Source of the DNA: an uncultured Mycoplasmatota bacterium
GTDB lineage: Bacteria > Bacillota_I > Bacilli_A > RF39 > UBA660
Reading direction: 5' to 3'
NCBI GenBank assembly: GCA_947165285.1
Contig: CAMUZS010000001.1
Coordinates: 124,001 to 188,000 of the forward strand
Length of the DNA stretch: 64,000 bases
The notes beneath the pieces are model-generated. The model searched no databases. It saw nothing but the letters and a program-made list of their open reading frames with translations, and was not told the origin of the DNA. The translations under genes and the position numbers were made by a program. Position 1 is the stretch's first letter. Every line of letters begins with the position of its first letter. This document shows positions 36,126-44,084 of the stretch, one piece after another.

Positions 36126-36857
36126 AGTTCTTTTTTTTACTTTTAAATTATCATTTTTATACATAAAACAATTAAAAACGAATTCATTATTCCAATAATT
36201 TGGAATATCTGATTTTACTATTTCTAAATCTAGGTTATAATCATCTGCAAATTTTTTAAAATCTTCTTTTGAATAAAATTGTTTAGATAAATCTTTATAT
36301 AATTCATCATAATTTGGAACTTCTTTTCTACGATAAGCAATAAAATCATCTTTTTTATCTATATCATGTATATCAATTAATCCAATAGCATAATTTGCTT
36401 TCTTTACCATTTTTTCTAAAACAATTTTTGCATATTCTTGACTTTGAAAATAAGAAAAAACACTATTAGATAAAATAACATCATAAGATTTAGTATTTAA
36501 ATTAATTGCTTCATCACATGTTAAATCATTAGTATTTAAGACTTTTTTAGCTACACTAAGCAATTTAGAAGAATAATCTATTCCTCCTACTTTATATCCA
36601 TCTTTTTCAAATAAATATAAATTAGCTCCACTTCCACATCCTACTTCAAATACACTATTAATCTTTTCATTAATAATTAATTTTTGTTTAATCATATTAT
36701 ATTGTTTAATTAATGCATCATATGTTAGTGTACTTCCAATACAATCAAATCCATCTAATCTTTTTAATTCCAAAAAAACATCTTCCACTGAATTATTATT
36801 TTCTAATATATTATCATTACTAACTCTATTACTCCAAATATCTTTCCATTTATTCAT
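36120..36857 (-). CDS. class I SAM-dependent methyltransferase
   Basis: 245 residues. The SAM-binding motif FEVGCGSGANLYLF (motif I) is followed by GYKVGGIDYSSKLLSVAKK (motif II) and SYDVILSNSVFSYF (motif IV region), a type 11/25 methyltransferase fold. The substrate is unknown. AAAGGAG precedes the ATG. Its start faces the HIT gene across a 123-base divergent region. Confidence 0.85.
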   Translation of the reverse strand: MNKWKDIWSNRVSNDNILENNNSVEDVFLELKRLDGFDCIGSTLTYDALIKQYNMIKQKLIINEKINSVFEVGCGSGANLYLFEKDGYKVGGIDYSSKLLSVAKKVLNTNDLTCDEAINLNTKSYDVILSNSVFSYFQSQEYAKIVLEKMVKKANYAIGLIDIHDIDKKDDFIAYRRKEVPNYDELYKDLSKQFYSKEDFKKFADDYNLDLEIVKSDIPNYWNNEFVFNCFMYKNDNLKVKKRTK

Positions 36858-36903
36858 ATTTTATCTCCTTTATACTTTTAACTACTGCTTAATAAAGTAT
36901 CAC

Positions 36904-36940
36904 ATATTACATAAAAAAACAACTAAAAATAATGTAATAT
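36904..36940. repeat. inverted repeat in a divergent promoter region
   Basis: Perfect nine-base arms ATATTACAT (36904-36912) and ATGTAATAT (36932-36940), 19 bases apart, between the methyltransferase and HIT genes. It could be an operator for a dimeric or tetrameric regulator, or a hairpin. Confidence 0.5.
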
Positions 36941-36980
36941 TTTAACTAATTATGATATTATATTTTTAGGAGATGATAAA

Positions 36981-37346
36981 ATGGATTGTATTTTTTGTAA
37001 AATTATAAATAATGAAATTCCTTCTAAAACTATATATGAAGATGAAATTGTGAAAGTAATACTTGATATTAATCCAAATGCAGATGGACATATGTTAATA
37101 ATACCAAAAAATCATATAGATGATTTTACTAAATTAGATGATAATACACTACTTCATATTAATAAAATAGCTAATAAAATGAAAGACTTAATTTATAATA
37201 AATTAGATAATATAAAAGGATTAGTATTACTAAATAATTATGGCGAATTTCAAGAAGTAAAACATTATCACTTACATATTCTACCAAATGGATTTAATAC
37301 TAAAACTAAAGAAATAGATGAAATATATAATGAATTAATAAGCTAG
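36981..37346 (+). CDS. HIT-family nucleotide hydrolase
   Basis: 121 residues. DCIFCKIINNEIPSKTIYED starts it, with two zinc cysteines in CIFC, and HYHLHILPNG holds the histidine triad of HIT proteins. The family hydrolyses nucleoside phosphoramidates and dinucleotides. TTAGGAGATG precedes the ATG. Its TAG stop sits inside a 13-bp terminator stem. Confidence 0.93.
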   Translation: MDCIFCKIINNEIPSKTIYEDEIVKVILDINPNADGHMLIIPKNHIDDFTKLDDNTLLHINKIANKMKDLIYNKLDNIKGLVLLNNYGEFQEVKHYHLHILPNGFNTKTKEIDEIYNELIS

Positions 37347-37365
37347 GATTTTATCCTAGCTTATT
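37337..37365 (+). terminator. perfect 13-bp terminator with the HIT stop codon in its stem
   Basis: AATAAGCTAGGAT/ATCCTAGCTTATT with a three-base loop; the TAG at 37344-37346 is part of the 5' arm. The T-run is on the plus strand, and the stem may also act on alaS transcripts, which end just beyond it. Confidence 0.9.
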
Positions 37366-39105
37366 TTAATCAATTACTGCTTTTATTCTTCGAATACCTG
37401 CAGATGATGCTTCTTCCTTAACAATATGAAAATGTCCTATTTCTTTTGTGTTTTTAACATGAGGTCCTCCACATAATTCTTTAGAAACATTATCTCCAAT
37501 TGTATATACAGTTACAATATCTGGATATTTTTCAATAAACATACATTCTGCACCAGATGCAAGTGCATCTTCTTTTTTCATTTCTTCAACCGTAACATCC
37601 AAACCTTCTTCAATCCATTTATTAACCAAATCTTCAACTTGCTTTTTCTCATCATCACTTAATTTATGATCACAATTAAAATCAAATCTCATTCTTTCAT
37701 CAGTAATATTTGAACCTCTTTGATGAACATCTTTTCCAACAACTACTTTTAATGCTGCATTTAAAAGATGAGTTGCAGTATGATATTTTGTTTCAATTTC
37801 AGAATTTCCAGAAAGACCACCTTTAAATTTTCCAGCAGATGAAGATCTAGATAATTCTTGATGTTCTTTAAATTTTTTATTATATCCTTCTATATCAACT
37901 TTAAGTCCTTTTTCTTCAGCTAATTCTACAGTTAATTCTATTGGAAAACCATATGTATCAAATAAATGAAATGCAGTTTCACCATCTATATCTTTATTTG
38001 AAACACGTACAAATTCTTTTAATCCTTTTTCTAAAGTACGATTAAATTTATTCTTTTCATTTTCTAATTCTTTATAAACAATTTCTTCATTATCAATTAA
38101 CTCTTGATAATATTTTTTATATTTACTTATAATTAATTGTGCAATTTGTTTATCCCAATTTGATAATATATCTATTCCTAATTTTTTAGCGTGTCTTATT
38201 GCCCTTCTAATTAATCTTCTTAAAATATATCCTTGATCTGTATTAGATGGTTTAATAAGTGATTGATCTGCTAATATAAATACAGCTGTTCTTATATGAT
38301 CTGCTATAATTCTAAAAGGTTTTTCATTTCCTTCATATGGTAATTTTGATATATCACTAATTAAATCTATTACATCTTTAAATATAGAAGATAAATAATT
38401 ATCATTAACACCTTCTAATATTGCAGTAACTCTTTCTACTCCCATTCCTGTATCAACATTTTTATTTGGAAGTTCAACAACAGTTTTATCAGCCTTTTTT
38501 TCATATTGCATAAATACATCATTCCATATTTCAACCCAACGATCATCATTTCCATCAAAATAATTTGGAACAGGATCATTGGATCTCCAATAAAACATTT
38601 CTGAATCTGGTCCACATGGTCCAGTTTCTCCAGCTATCCAAAAATTATCTTCAGTAGTTTTTAATATTTTATTTTCAGAAATACCTAAAGATAACCACTT
38701 ATTATATGAAAATTCATCAAAAGGAATAATATCATTACCAGCAAATACAGTAACTGCTAATCTTTCAATTGGAATATTTAATACTTTTGTTAAAAATTCA
38801 AATGACCAAGAAATAGCCTCATCTTTAAAATAATCTCCTAAAGACCAATTACCTAACATTTCAAAAAATGTATGATGAAATGTATCACCAACACTATCTA
38901 AATCATTTGTTCTAATACATTTTTGATAATCACATAATCTTGTTCCATATGGATGTTTTTGACCCATAAGATAAGGTATTAATGGTTGCATACCAGCTGT
39001 ATTAAATAATACCGATGGATCATTTTCTGGTACAACTGGAGCTGATGGTATTTGTTTATGTCCTTTACTAACAAAAAAATTAATATATAAATCTTTTAAA
39101 TTCAT
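37366..39105 (-). CDS. alaS: alanine--tRNA ligase, short form without the C-Ala domain
   Basis: 579 residues against about 870 in most bacteria. The catalytic core is full (FVSKGHKQIPSAPVVPEND, LFNTAGMQPLIPY, YQKCIRTNDLDSVG, FFEMLGNWSLGDYFK and the GYILRRLIRRAIRHAK region), as is the editing domain with HTATH and CGGPHV zinc ligands. The protein ends at GIRRIKAVID, where other AlaRSs continue through a coiled coil and the C-Ala domain. The ATG overlaps the kinase TGA (ATGA). Transcription is controlled by the T-box upstream. Confidence 0.9.
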   Translation of the reverse strand: MNLKDLYINFFVSKGHKQIPSAPVVPENDPSVLFNTAGMQPLIPYLMGQKHPYGTRLCDYQKCIRTNDLDSVGDTFHHTFFEMLGNWSLGDYFKDEAISWSFEFLTKVLNIPIERLAVTVFAGNDIIPFDEFSYNKWLSLGISENKILKTTEDNFWIAGETGPCGPDSEMFYWRSNDPVPNYFDGNDDRWVEIWNDVFMQYEKKADKTVVELPNKNVDTGMGVERVTAILEGVNDNYLSSIFKDVIDLISDISKLPYEGNEKPFRIIADHIRTAVFILADQSLIKPSNTDQGYILRRLIRRAIRHAKKLGIDILSNWDKQIAQLIISKYKKYYQELIDNEEIVYKELENEKNKFNRTLEKGLKEFVRVSNKDIDGETAFHLFDTYGFPIELTVELAEEKGLKVDIEGYNKKFKEHQELSRSSSAGKFKGGLSGNSEIETKYHTATHLLNAALKVVVGKDVHQRGSNITDERMRFDFNCDHKLSDDEKKQVEDLVNKWIEEGLDVTVEEMKKEDALASGAECMFIEKYPDIVTVYTIGDNVSKELCGGPHVKNTKEIGHFHIVKEEASSAGIRRIKAVID

Positions 39106-39638
39106 TTTTCTTCACTACTTTCTATATCATCTAATATTTTATAAATATCTTTTTTTAAATTATTTAAATCATCATTAATTAATTCATAATCAAAATCATT
39201 AAATTTATCAAATTCAATTTCAGTTATATGTTGTTTTTCTTTTTCAGATAAATCATTTTCACGATTACTTAATAAATGAATTGTATAGCAATTTTTATAT
39301 TTAGATTTCATCAATGTAATTTCAGGAATTAATCTAGCATCTGAAATTATTATATTATCATAATATTCTTTAAATATTGTAATATCTTCAATCATTCTAT
39401 CAATAAATATTTGAGGATTAACTAATTTACGAGATACCTCACCTAAATCTTGTAATATTTTTCTAGGTTTTGGATCAGAATAATTTATATTAAACATTTC
39501 ATGAGTATATAATTTTACATATTTACTATATTCTGTAATAATTGATTTTTTATTTTTTAAATCATAATACTCCTTGATTAATTTAGCCAGTTCATTTTTT
39601 CCAGAATTTGCTTTACCACCTATAATAAATAATTTCAT
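39102..39638 (-). CDS. P-loop nucleotide kinase-like protein
   Basis: 178 residues. The Walker A loop GGKANSGKNE near the start and NIIISDARLIPEI give a nucleoside or nucleotide kinase fold, closest in layout to deoxynucleoside monophosphate kinases (length 178). GGAGGG precedes the ATG at 39638. The frame is open further upstream but there it encodes the terminator T-run. It is the first gene of a T-box-regulated operon with alaS, a pairing I do not recognise from other Bacilli. Confidence 0.65.
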   Translation of the reverse strand: MKLFIIGGKANSGKNELAKLIKEYYDLKNKKSIITEYSKYVKLYTHEMFNINYSDPKPRKILQDLGEVSRKLVNPQIFIDRMIEDITIFKEYYDNIIISDARLIPEITLMKSKYKNCYTIHLLSNRENDLSEKEKQHITEIEFDKFNDFDYELINDDLNNLKKDIYKILDDIESSEEK

Positions 39639-39639
39639 A

Positions 39640-39815
39640 AAAATCCCTCCAAAAAAGAAAAAAATACCACACATTTAAGGAGCAAATAATGCGGTACCAT
39701 CCTTTTTTTTTACTTAATTATATTTATCGAAAAAAATCCGTTTAACTCTTCCTAAGCAGCACTTTATATTTATTTCTTATAAACTCTCACCATTTGTTTA
39801 TTTCTCTTTAAAGAA
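39640..39815 (-). promoter_or_regulatory. T-box riboswitch (alanine), leader of the kinase-alaS operon
   Basis: The minus strand holds the canonical T-box GGATGGTACCGC at 39691-39702. It is followed by a terminator (stem arms at 39664-39674 and 39689-39696, then T-run at 39655-39663) and preceded by a stem I region with GGTGAGAG at about 39784. GCT codons at 39755-39760 are the likely specifier, which fits alanine and the alaS gene downstream. Uncharged tRNA-Ala pairing its NCCA end with TGGT would stabilise the antiterminator and switch on the operon. Confidence 0.88.
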
Positions 39816-39820
39816 AATCA

Positions 39821-39849
39821 CATATAAAGATCTTAGTTCAACAAGTTAA
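39821..39849 (-). promoter_or_regulatory. candidate promoter of the T-box leader
   Basis: TTAACT (39844-39849), 17-base spacer, TATATG (39821-39826) on the minus strand, about 12 bases before the leader. Boxes are imperfect. Placing it here puts the -35 box next to the stop codon of the upstream permease gene. Confidence 0.35.
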
Positions 39850-39851
39850 AA

Positions 39852-40964
39852 TTAATTATTTAAAAAATTATATTTTTCTTGAAAAAAACTAAATATTACT
39901 TTTATCAAAGCAATAGTTGGTGTTGCTATAACCATACCTACTATACCAAAGAAATAATCAAAAATCAATAGACCAAGCATTATTGTTACAGGATGTAACT
40001 TCATGGTCTTAGACATAACAATTGGTTGTAAAATACAATTTTCTATTATTTGAACTACCACTACTATTATTAATATTACAATCCCCATAAAAGATCCTTG
40101 AGAAAATCCTACAATAACTGCAGCTATACCACCAATATATGGTCCAATATATGGAATAAGATCTGTAATACCACATAAAAGTGCAAAAAGTATTGGTGCT
40201 TTTAAACCTGCTATAGCAAATCCTATAAAATCACCTATAAATACCATAAATGCTACAAGTAAAGTTGAATTAACATATTTTCTAACTTCTACAGTCATAT
40301 TATTAATTAATTTAGTAACATCTTTTTCATATTTATTAGGTAATAATTTTAATAAATGTTTTCTTATACTTTTAAAATCAATTAACATATAAATTCCAAT
40401 TACTAAACTGATTACAATAGTACCTATACCTGAAAAAATTGTCCCAACACTATTTATAATAAGATTAGGTAAATTATTTGATATAGAATTACCAATATTA
40501 TCTAAACTACTAAATATTGTTTCTTTAATATTTTCAATATTAATACTTTTTATATTAGAAAATAAATTATCTATCCAATCTTCTAATTGAGATAATATAT
40601 TTGGAAGTGTTGTAATAAAATCATTTAATTGATTATAAATAGTTGGTATTAAAAAGTAAAAAAACAAAAATAAAAATGAAATAAATATTAAATATACTAT
40701 TATTGAAGCAACACTTCTTTTTAATCCTTTATTTTCTAATTTAATAACTAAAGGATTAAATATCCAAGCAATAATAAATCCTATAAAAAATGGTGTTAAT
40801 ATTTTTAAAATAGTTAATATAAAATTTAAAACTCCTAATTCTTTTATTAACAATGTTGTTAAAAATATTATACCTATTACCATTATTATATAAACTAAAT
40901 TTAATATTTTTTTTGATATACCTATTACTTCATTAATGTTATTTTTATTTATTTCATTTTTCAA
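39852..40964 (-). CDS. AI-2E-family permease
   Basis: 370 residues with eight membrane helices and the family's long amphipathic region between helices 3 and 4 (about 105-165). Signature strings include LIPYIGPYIGGIAA and the C-terminal LQPIVMSKTMKLHPVTIM. These permeases include AI-2 exporters and Na+(Li+)/H+ antiporters, so the substrate is open. Start is a TTG at 40964 with GGAGGG well spaced before it. Nothing separates it from the preceding gene except 12 bases. Confidence 0.9.
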   Translation of the reverse strand: MKNEINKNNINEVIGISKKILNLVYIIMVIGIIFLTTLLIKELGVLNFILTILKILTPFFIGFIIAWIFNPLVIKLENKGLKRSVASIIVYLIFISFLFLFFYFLIPTIYNQLNDFITTLPNILSQLEDWIDNLFSNIKSINIENIKETIFSSLDNIGNSISNNLPNLIINSVGTIFSGIGTIVISLVIGIYMLIDFKSIRKHLLKLLPNKYEKDVTKLINNMTVEVRKYVNSTLLVAFMVFIGDFIGFAIAGLKAPILFALLCGITDLIPYIGPYIGGIAAVIVGFSQGSFMGIVILIIVVVVQIIENCILQPIVMSKTMKLHPVTIMLGLLIFDYFFGIVGMVIATPTIALIKVIFSFFQEKYNFLNN

Positions 40965-40976
40965 TATATGACCCTC

Positions 40977-42281
40977 CTAGTATTTATTTAATGTAGGATT
41001 AGAAATAACTGCAACAACTATATCATTTTTATTAATAGATTTACTACTACTAATAGTATACTCAATTTTTAAAATATTAATATCATTTGTATCAATATTT
41101 AATATTTTATTACTAAATTTAGTTGTTAATTCCTTTGAATCATATATTAATTTATCGTCAGTATATATTTTTATTCTTCCATACTTATATTTTTTATTTT
41201 TAACATTTTTAGTTATATTAATATTTGCAGTAAATGATTTATATTCCTTATTTAATTCATAAGAAACACTAGATGTTTTATTATCATTTTTTAATATCGC
41301 AAGTCCTTCTTCATATGTTTTATCTTTATCTTCTATTGCCATTTCCTTTTTTATATTATCATTATAAGTAGTTTCTATTGTAAATAAAGATTTAGGCAAC
41401 ATATTATTATAATTATCACTTAATTCAAGTAACTCTGAAGTATTAATATTATCTTTTGATAATAAAGAAACTGCTTCATTAATATTACTTATTGCATCAC
41501 TATATTGTTTTTTATCTGCTAAATCTTTAACATACTCTATATAAGTTTCATATAAATTATTATCAAAGCTTAATAATTTATCTTTATATTTATCATTATT
41601 ACTTATATCTATCTTAGAATTATTTCCTGTTTCTTTTAAATAGTTAATACAATCTTTATATATTTTTATTTTATTATCAAGTGATGTATTTTCATCTATT
41701 TTATTTATTTCATTTAAGTTATTATCTATTTCAATAAATTCATTATTATATATTTCATTAATCTTATTATTTGAATCATCATAATATATATCTTTATCAA
41801 TTACTTTTACTAAATTATTAAATGATTCATCATATTTTTTTTCATTATATAATTTTATTCCTTCATTATAATTTTGTTTTGATTCATATAATTTATCTAA
41901 ATAATTTATGATAGTATTTTTATCATAATCAATATTTAATACATCAAATAAATTATTTAACTTGTATTTAATATAATTATATGTAGAATCAAGTTCATCT
42001 ATTGAATTATATTCTTTATTAAAATTATCTACTACATTATTAGAAGTATCTATAATTATTTTATTAATATTATCTAATTTATTTTTATCATTATTATATT
42101 TTGAAGACAGTTTACTTATTTCTTTTAATTGATCATAGTTTTCGTTATTATAATAAGCCTTTATATTTTTATTAACATAATCTTTATAATTAAAAAATAT
42201 AGTTTTAGATAAAAAGATTATTAAAATTAATAATAATATAATTGTAATTAAAATTAATATTATATTTTTTTTATTTTTCAT
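40977..42281 (-). CDS. membrane-anchored protein with helical repeats and a C-terminal NPCBM-like domain
   Basis: 434 residues. Helix 1 (about 5-27), then about 270 residues of Asn/Lys/Asp-rich helical sequence with tetratricopeptide-like pattern (YDESFNNLVKVIDKDIY, QYSDAISNINEAVSLL), and a final beta domain (about 320-434, SYELNKEYKSFTANINI, GRIKIYTDDKLIYDSKELT, ILNIDTNDINILKIEY). That pattern resembles NPCBM/NEW2 carbohydrate-binding modules. A role in the envelope is likely; function unknown. The ATG at 42281 is one base beyond the stop of the thioredoxin-like gene, so translation is probably coupled; the site itself is weak. Confidence 0.6.
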   Translation of the reverse strand: MKNKKNIILILITIILLLILIIFLSKTIFFNYKDYVNKNIKAYYNNENYDQLKEISKLSSKYNNDKNKLDNINKIIIDTSNNVVDNFNKEYNSIDELDSTYNYIKYKLNNLFDVLNIDYDKNTIINYLDKLYESKQNYNEGIKLYNEKKYDESFNNLVKVIDKDIYYDDSNNKINEIYNNEFIEIDNNLNEINKIDENTSLDNKIKIYKDCINYLKETGNNSKIDISNNDKYKDKLLSFDNNLYETYIEYVKDLADKKQYSDAISNINEAVSLLSKDNINTSELLELSDNYNNMLPKSLFTIETTYNDNIKKEMAIEDKDKTYEEGLAILKNDNKTSSVSYELNKEYKSFTANINITKNVKNKKYKYGRIKIYTDDKLIYDSKELTTKFSNKILNIDTNDINILKIEYTISSSKSINKNDIVVAVISNPTLNKY

Positions 42282-42282
42282 A

Positions 42283-42837
42283 TTAATTAGATCTAAAATA
42301 AAAATAATCAATAAAAGCTACAAAAGTATCATTATCTACTACACCTGATAAGGTATGATTTACTTTTCCATTTTCAATCACAAAAGTAGTAGGTGTTCCT
42401 TCAAAATTTAAATAATCAAATAATTTTGCCATATCACTATCACTATAATTACTTATATTAATTCTATAAGCATTTATTTTTAATTTTTCTAATAATTCTT
42501 TTACTCTAGGTTCAAATTCTTGACAATAAGAACAATCATTTTTTACTAATAAAACAATACTCTTCTCACTTGTTTTAAATAATTTTTCTAAAGTTGATAC
42601 ATCAATATCAGTTAATGTTGAAGTAGTATTTGGTAATGTTTTTGAATTTACTTCAACTTTAACTTCTGGTAGTTTTATTGAATCTAATTGATTAGGTTGC
42701 ATAGTATATTTCATATTATCAATTTTTTTAATATCTTCAGCATTTTTATTTTTTATAGCATAAATAAAACAAAAAATAATTAATCCAACAAGAACAATTG
42801 ATAATATTATTATTATATATTTTTTATTATTTTTCAT
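42283..42837 (-). CDS. membrane-anchored thioredoxin-fold protein
   Basis: 184 residues: one helix (about 8-28), a short linker, then a thioredoxin fold (about 75-180) with the CSYC active site in LVKNDCSYCQEF and a cis-proline motif GTPTTFV. The soluble part faces outside, so it acts as an extracytoplasmic thiol reductase or oxidase, possibly supporting the disulfide-bearing surface proteins in this window. AGGAGGAATAAAG precedes the ATG. Confidence 0.88.
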   Translation of the reverse strand: MKNNKKYIIIILSIVLVGLIIFCFIYAIKNKNAEDIKKIDNMKYTMQPNQLDSIKLPEVKVEVNSKTLPNTTSTLTDIDVSTLEKLFKTSEKSIVLLVKNDCSYCQEFEPRVKELLEKLKINAYRINISNYSDSDMAKLFDYLNFEGTPTTFVIENGKVNHTLSGVVDNDTFVAFIDYFYFRSN

Positions 42838-42889
42838 TCTTTATTCCTCCTATAAATATTTTCTAATATTTTTTTATAAAAGTCAACAA

Positions 42890-42917
42890 AACAAAAAAAA
42901 TAAGAATTTCTCTTATT
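42890..42917 (-). terminator. terminator overlapping the yneF stop codon
   Basis: Stem AATAAGA/TCTTATT, five-base loop and T-run on the minus strand; the yneF TAA (42913-42915) is in the 5' arm. Confidence 0.8.
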
Positions 42918-43125
42918 TATTATATTTATTCATTTGAGCCATAATTTGATTAACTTGTTTTTGAGATGGCTTTCTACCCATTTGAGACATCATTGCAACA
43001 ATTTGTTTTTCATTTATTGGTGGATTTTCCTTTAATTGTTTTTTAATGATTTTTTTAGATAATAAAAATCCTATAACTAATCCTATAACTACTCCAAGTA
43101 CTACTAATAATATATCATGTAACAT
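42913..43125 (-). CDS. yneF: UPF0154 protein YneF
   Basis: 70 residues with one N-terminal membrane helix (about 3-25, [18 protein letters not shown]) and the family signature [14 protein letters not shown]...[21 protein letters not shown]. Function unknown. AAAGGAGA precedes the ATG. As in Bacillus, it is next to sirA (yneE), which supports both calls. Confidence 0.94.
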   Translation of the reverse strand: MLHDILLVVLGVVIGLVIGFLLSKKIIKKQLKENPPINEKQIVAMMSQMGRKPSQKQVNQIMAQMNKYNK

Positions 43126-43174
43126 AATATTTTCATCTCCTTTAATATTAATAATTTTACTATTTTTTTATCTT

Positions 43175-43588
43175 TTAAGCAATACTTTCTAACCAAAAAT
43201 AATCTTTGTTTTCAAAATCACATGCAAACAAGGAGGAATACTTATTTAAAAATTTTAAAAAAATAGGATTTATAACGGATGTTTCAAGTAACATATAAGA
43301 ATTTTTTATAATTAATTTAGTATTTTCATTTTTAAAATAGTCATTATATAGATGAATATTTTTAAATTTTGAATAAAAATAATTTAAATAATAAGTATTA
43401 AACAATTCATCATTTATATTATTTTTATTTATAGGTTTTGTCATATTATCATAAATATTTACTCCATATATTATTTCATTTTTTGGCATTTGATATAATT
43501 CTTCAAAAGTTTTATATAATTGAAATGGATTTTTTTTAGTTAAATTTATAAATTCATTACTAATATTAAAAATATAAAAATGTCTCAT
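43175..43588 (-). CDS. sirA: SirA-like sporulation inhibitor of replication
   Basis: 137 residues from the ATG at 43588 (MRHFYIFNISNEFI), preceded by GGTGATA. The start matches SirA of Bacillus (MERHYYTYLIKEEFA) and the end SSLFACDFENKDYFWL matches SPCFLAMDFNSERYGWL. SirA is made at the onset of sporulation and binds the N terminus of DnaA to stop new rounds of replication. Middle identity is low, but both ends and the neighbour yneF agree. The frame is open upstream to 43636, but without a ribosome site. Confidence 0.82.
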   Translation of the reverse strand: MRHFYIFNISNEFINLTKKNPFQLYKTFEELYQMPKNEIIYGVNIYDNMTKPINKNNINDELFNTYYLNYFYSKFKNIHLYNDYFKNENTKLIIKNSYMLLETSVINPIFLKFLNKYSSLFACDFENKDYFWLESIA

Positions 43589-43646
43589 ATTATCACCATT
43601 ATTAATATAACAATTAATAATAGATTGTTTTGTCATAATTTGTTAA

Positions 43647-43686
43647 ATAAAAAAATTACTTAACATGTTGTTCAAGTAATTTTTTT
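43647..43686 (-). terminator. terminator coded by the last codons of sufU
   Basis: AAAATTACTTGAAC/GTTAAGTAATTTTT stem with one bulge; both arms lie in the last eight codons and stop of sufU. The TAA at 43656-43658 is in the 3' arm, leading straight into the T-run. Confidence 0.88.
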
Positions 43687-44084
43687 ATACCATTCCATGG
43701 AAGTAATGCACAATGTTTTCTATTTTGTTGTTTATATATATCATCATAACAATTTGCTTCTTCAAGTAATTTAGAATCATATTCTTTTTCATTTATCATA
43801 TTATCATAATTACTAATAATATTTAATGCTTCTTCAATACTTTTATTTAAAAGCAATTTTATCATAATAGAAGTAGTTGATGTAGAAATAGCACAAGCTT
43901 CTCCACCAAATTTAATATCTTTAATTATATTATCTTCTATTTTTAAATAAATATCTAAATTATCAATACATGATTCATTATTTGAATTTATATATTCGTA
44001 ATCATCTTTATTTTTCGGAATTTCTTTATTATATGGATGAAGATAATTTTCCATAATTATTTCTCTTTTAAGTTCTTGATTCAT
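43656..44084 (-). CDS. sufU: iron-sulfur scaffold/zinc sulfurtransfer protein SufU
   Basis: 142 residues. All metal ligands are present: Cys and Asp in NESCIDNLDI, Cys in GGEACAIS and Cys in KHCALLPW, as in the zinc-binding SufU of Firmicutes that takes persulfide sulfur from SufS. The insertion before the last cysteine distinguishes SufU from IscU. Its ATG directly follows the sufS stop (TAAATG). Confidence 0.92.
   Translation of the reverse strand: MNQELKREIIMENYLHPYNKEIPKNKDDYEYINSNNESCIDNLDIYLKIEDNIIKDIKFGGEACAISTSTTSIMIKLLLNKSIEEALNIISNYDNMINEKEYDSKLLEEANCYDDIYKQQNRKHCALLPWNGIKKLLEQHVK

Noticed and set aside
39639-39674. Longer N terminus of the kinase-like protein (MCGIFFFFGGIF...)
   Set aside because: These codons are the T-run and terminator of the T-box leader; the ATG at 39638 has a good GGAGGG site.
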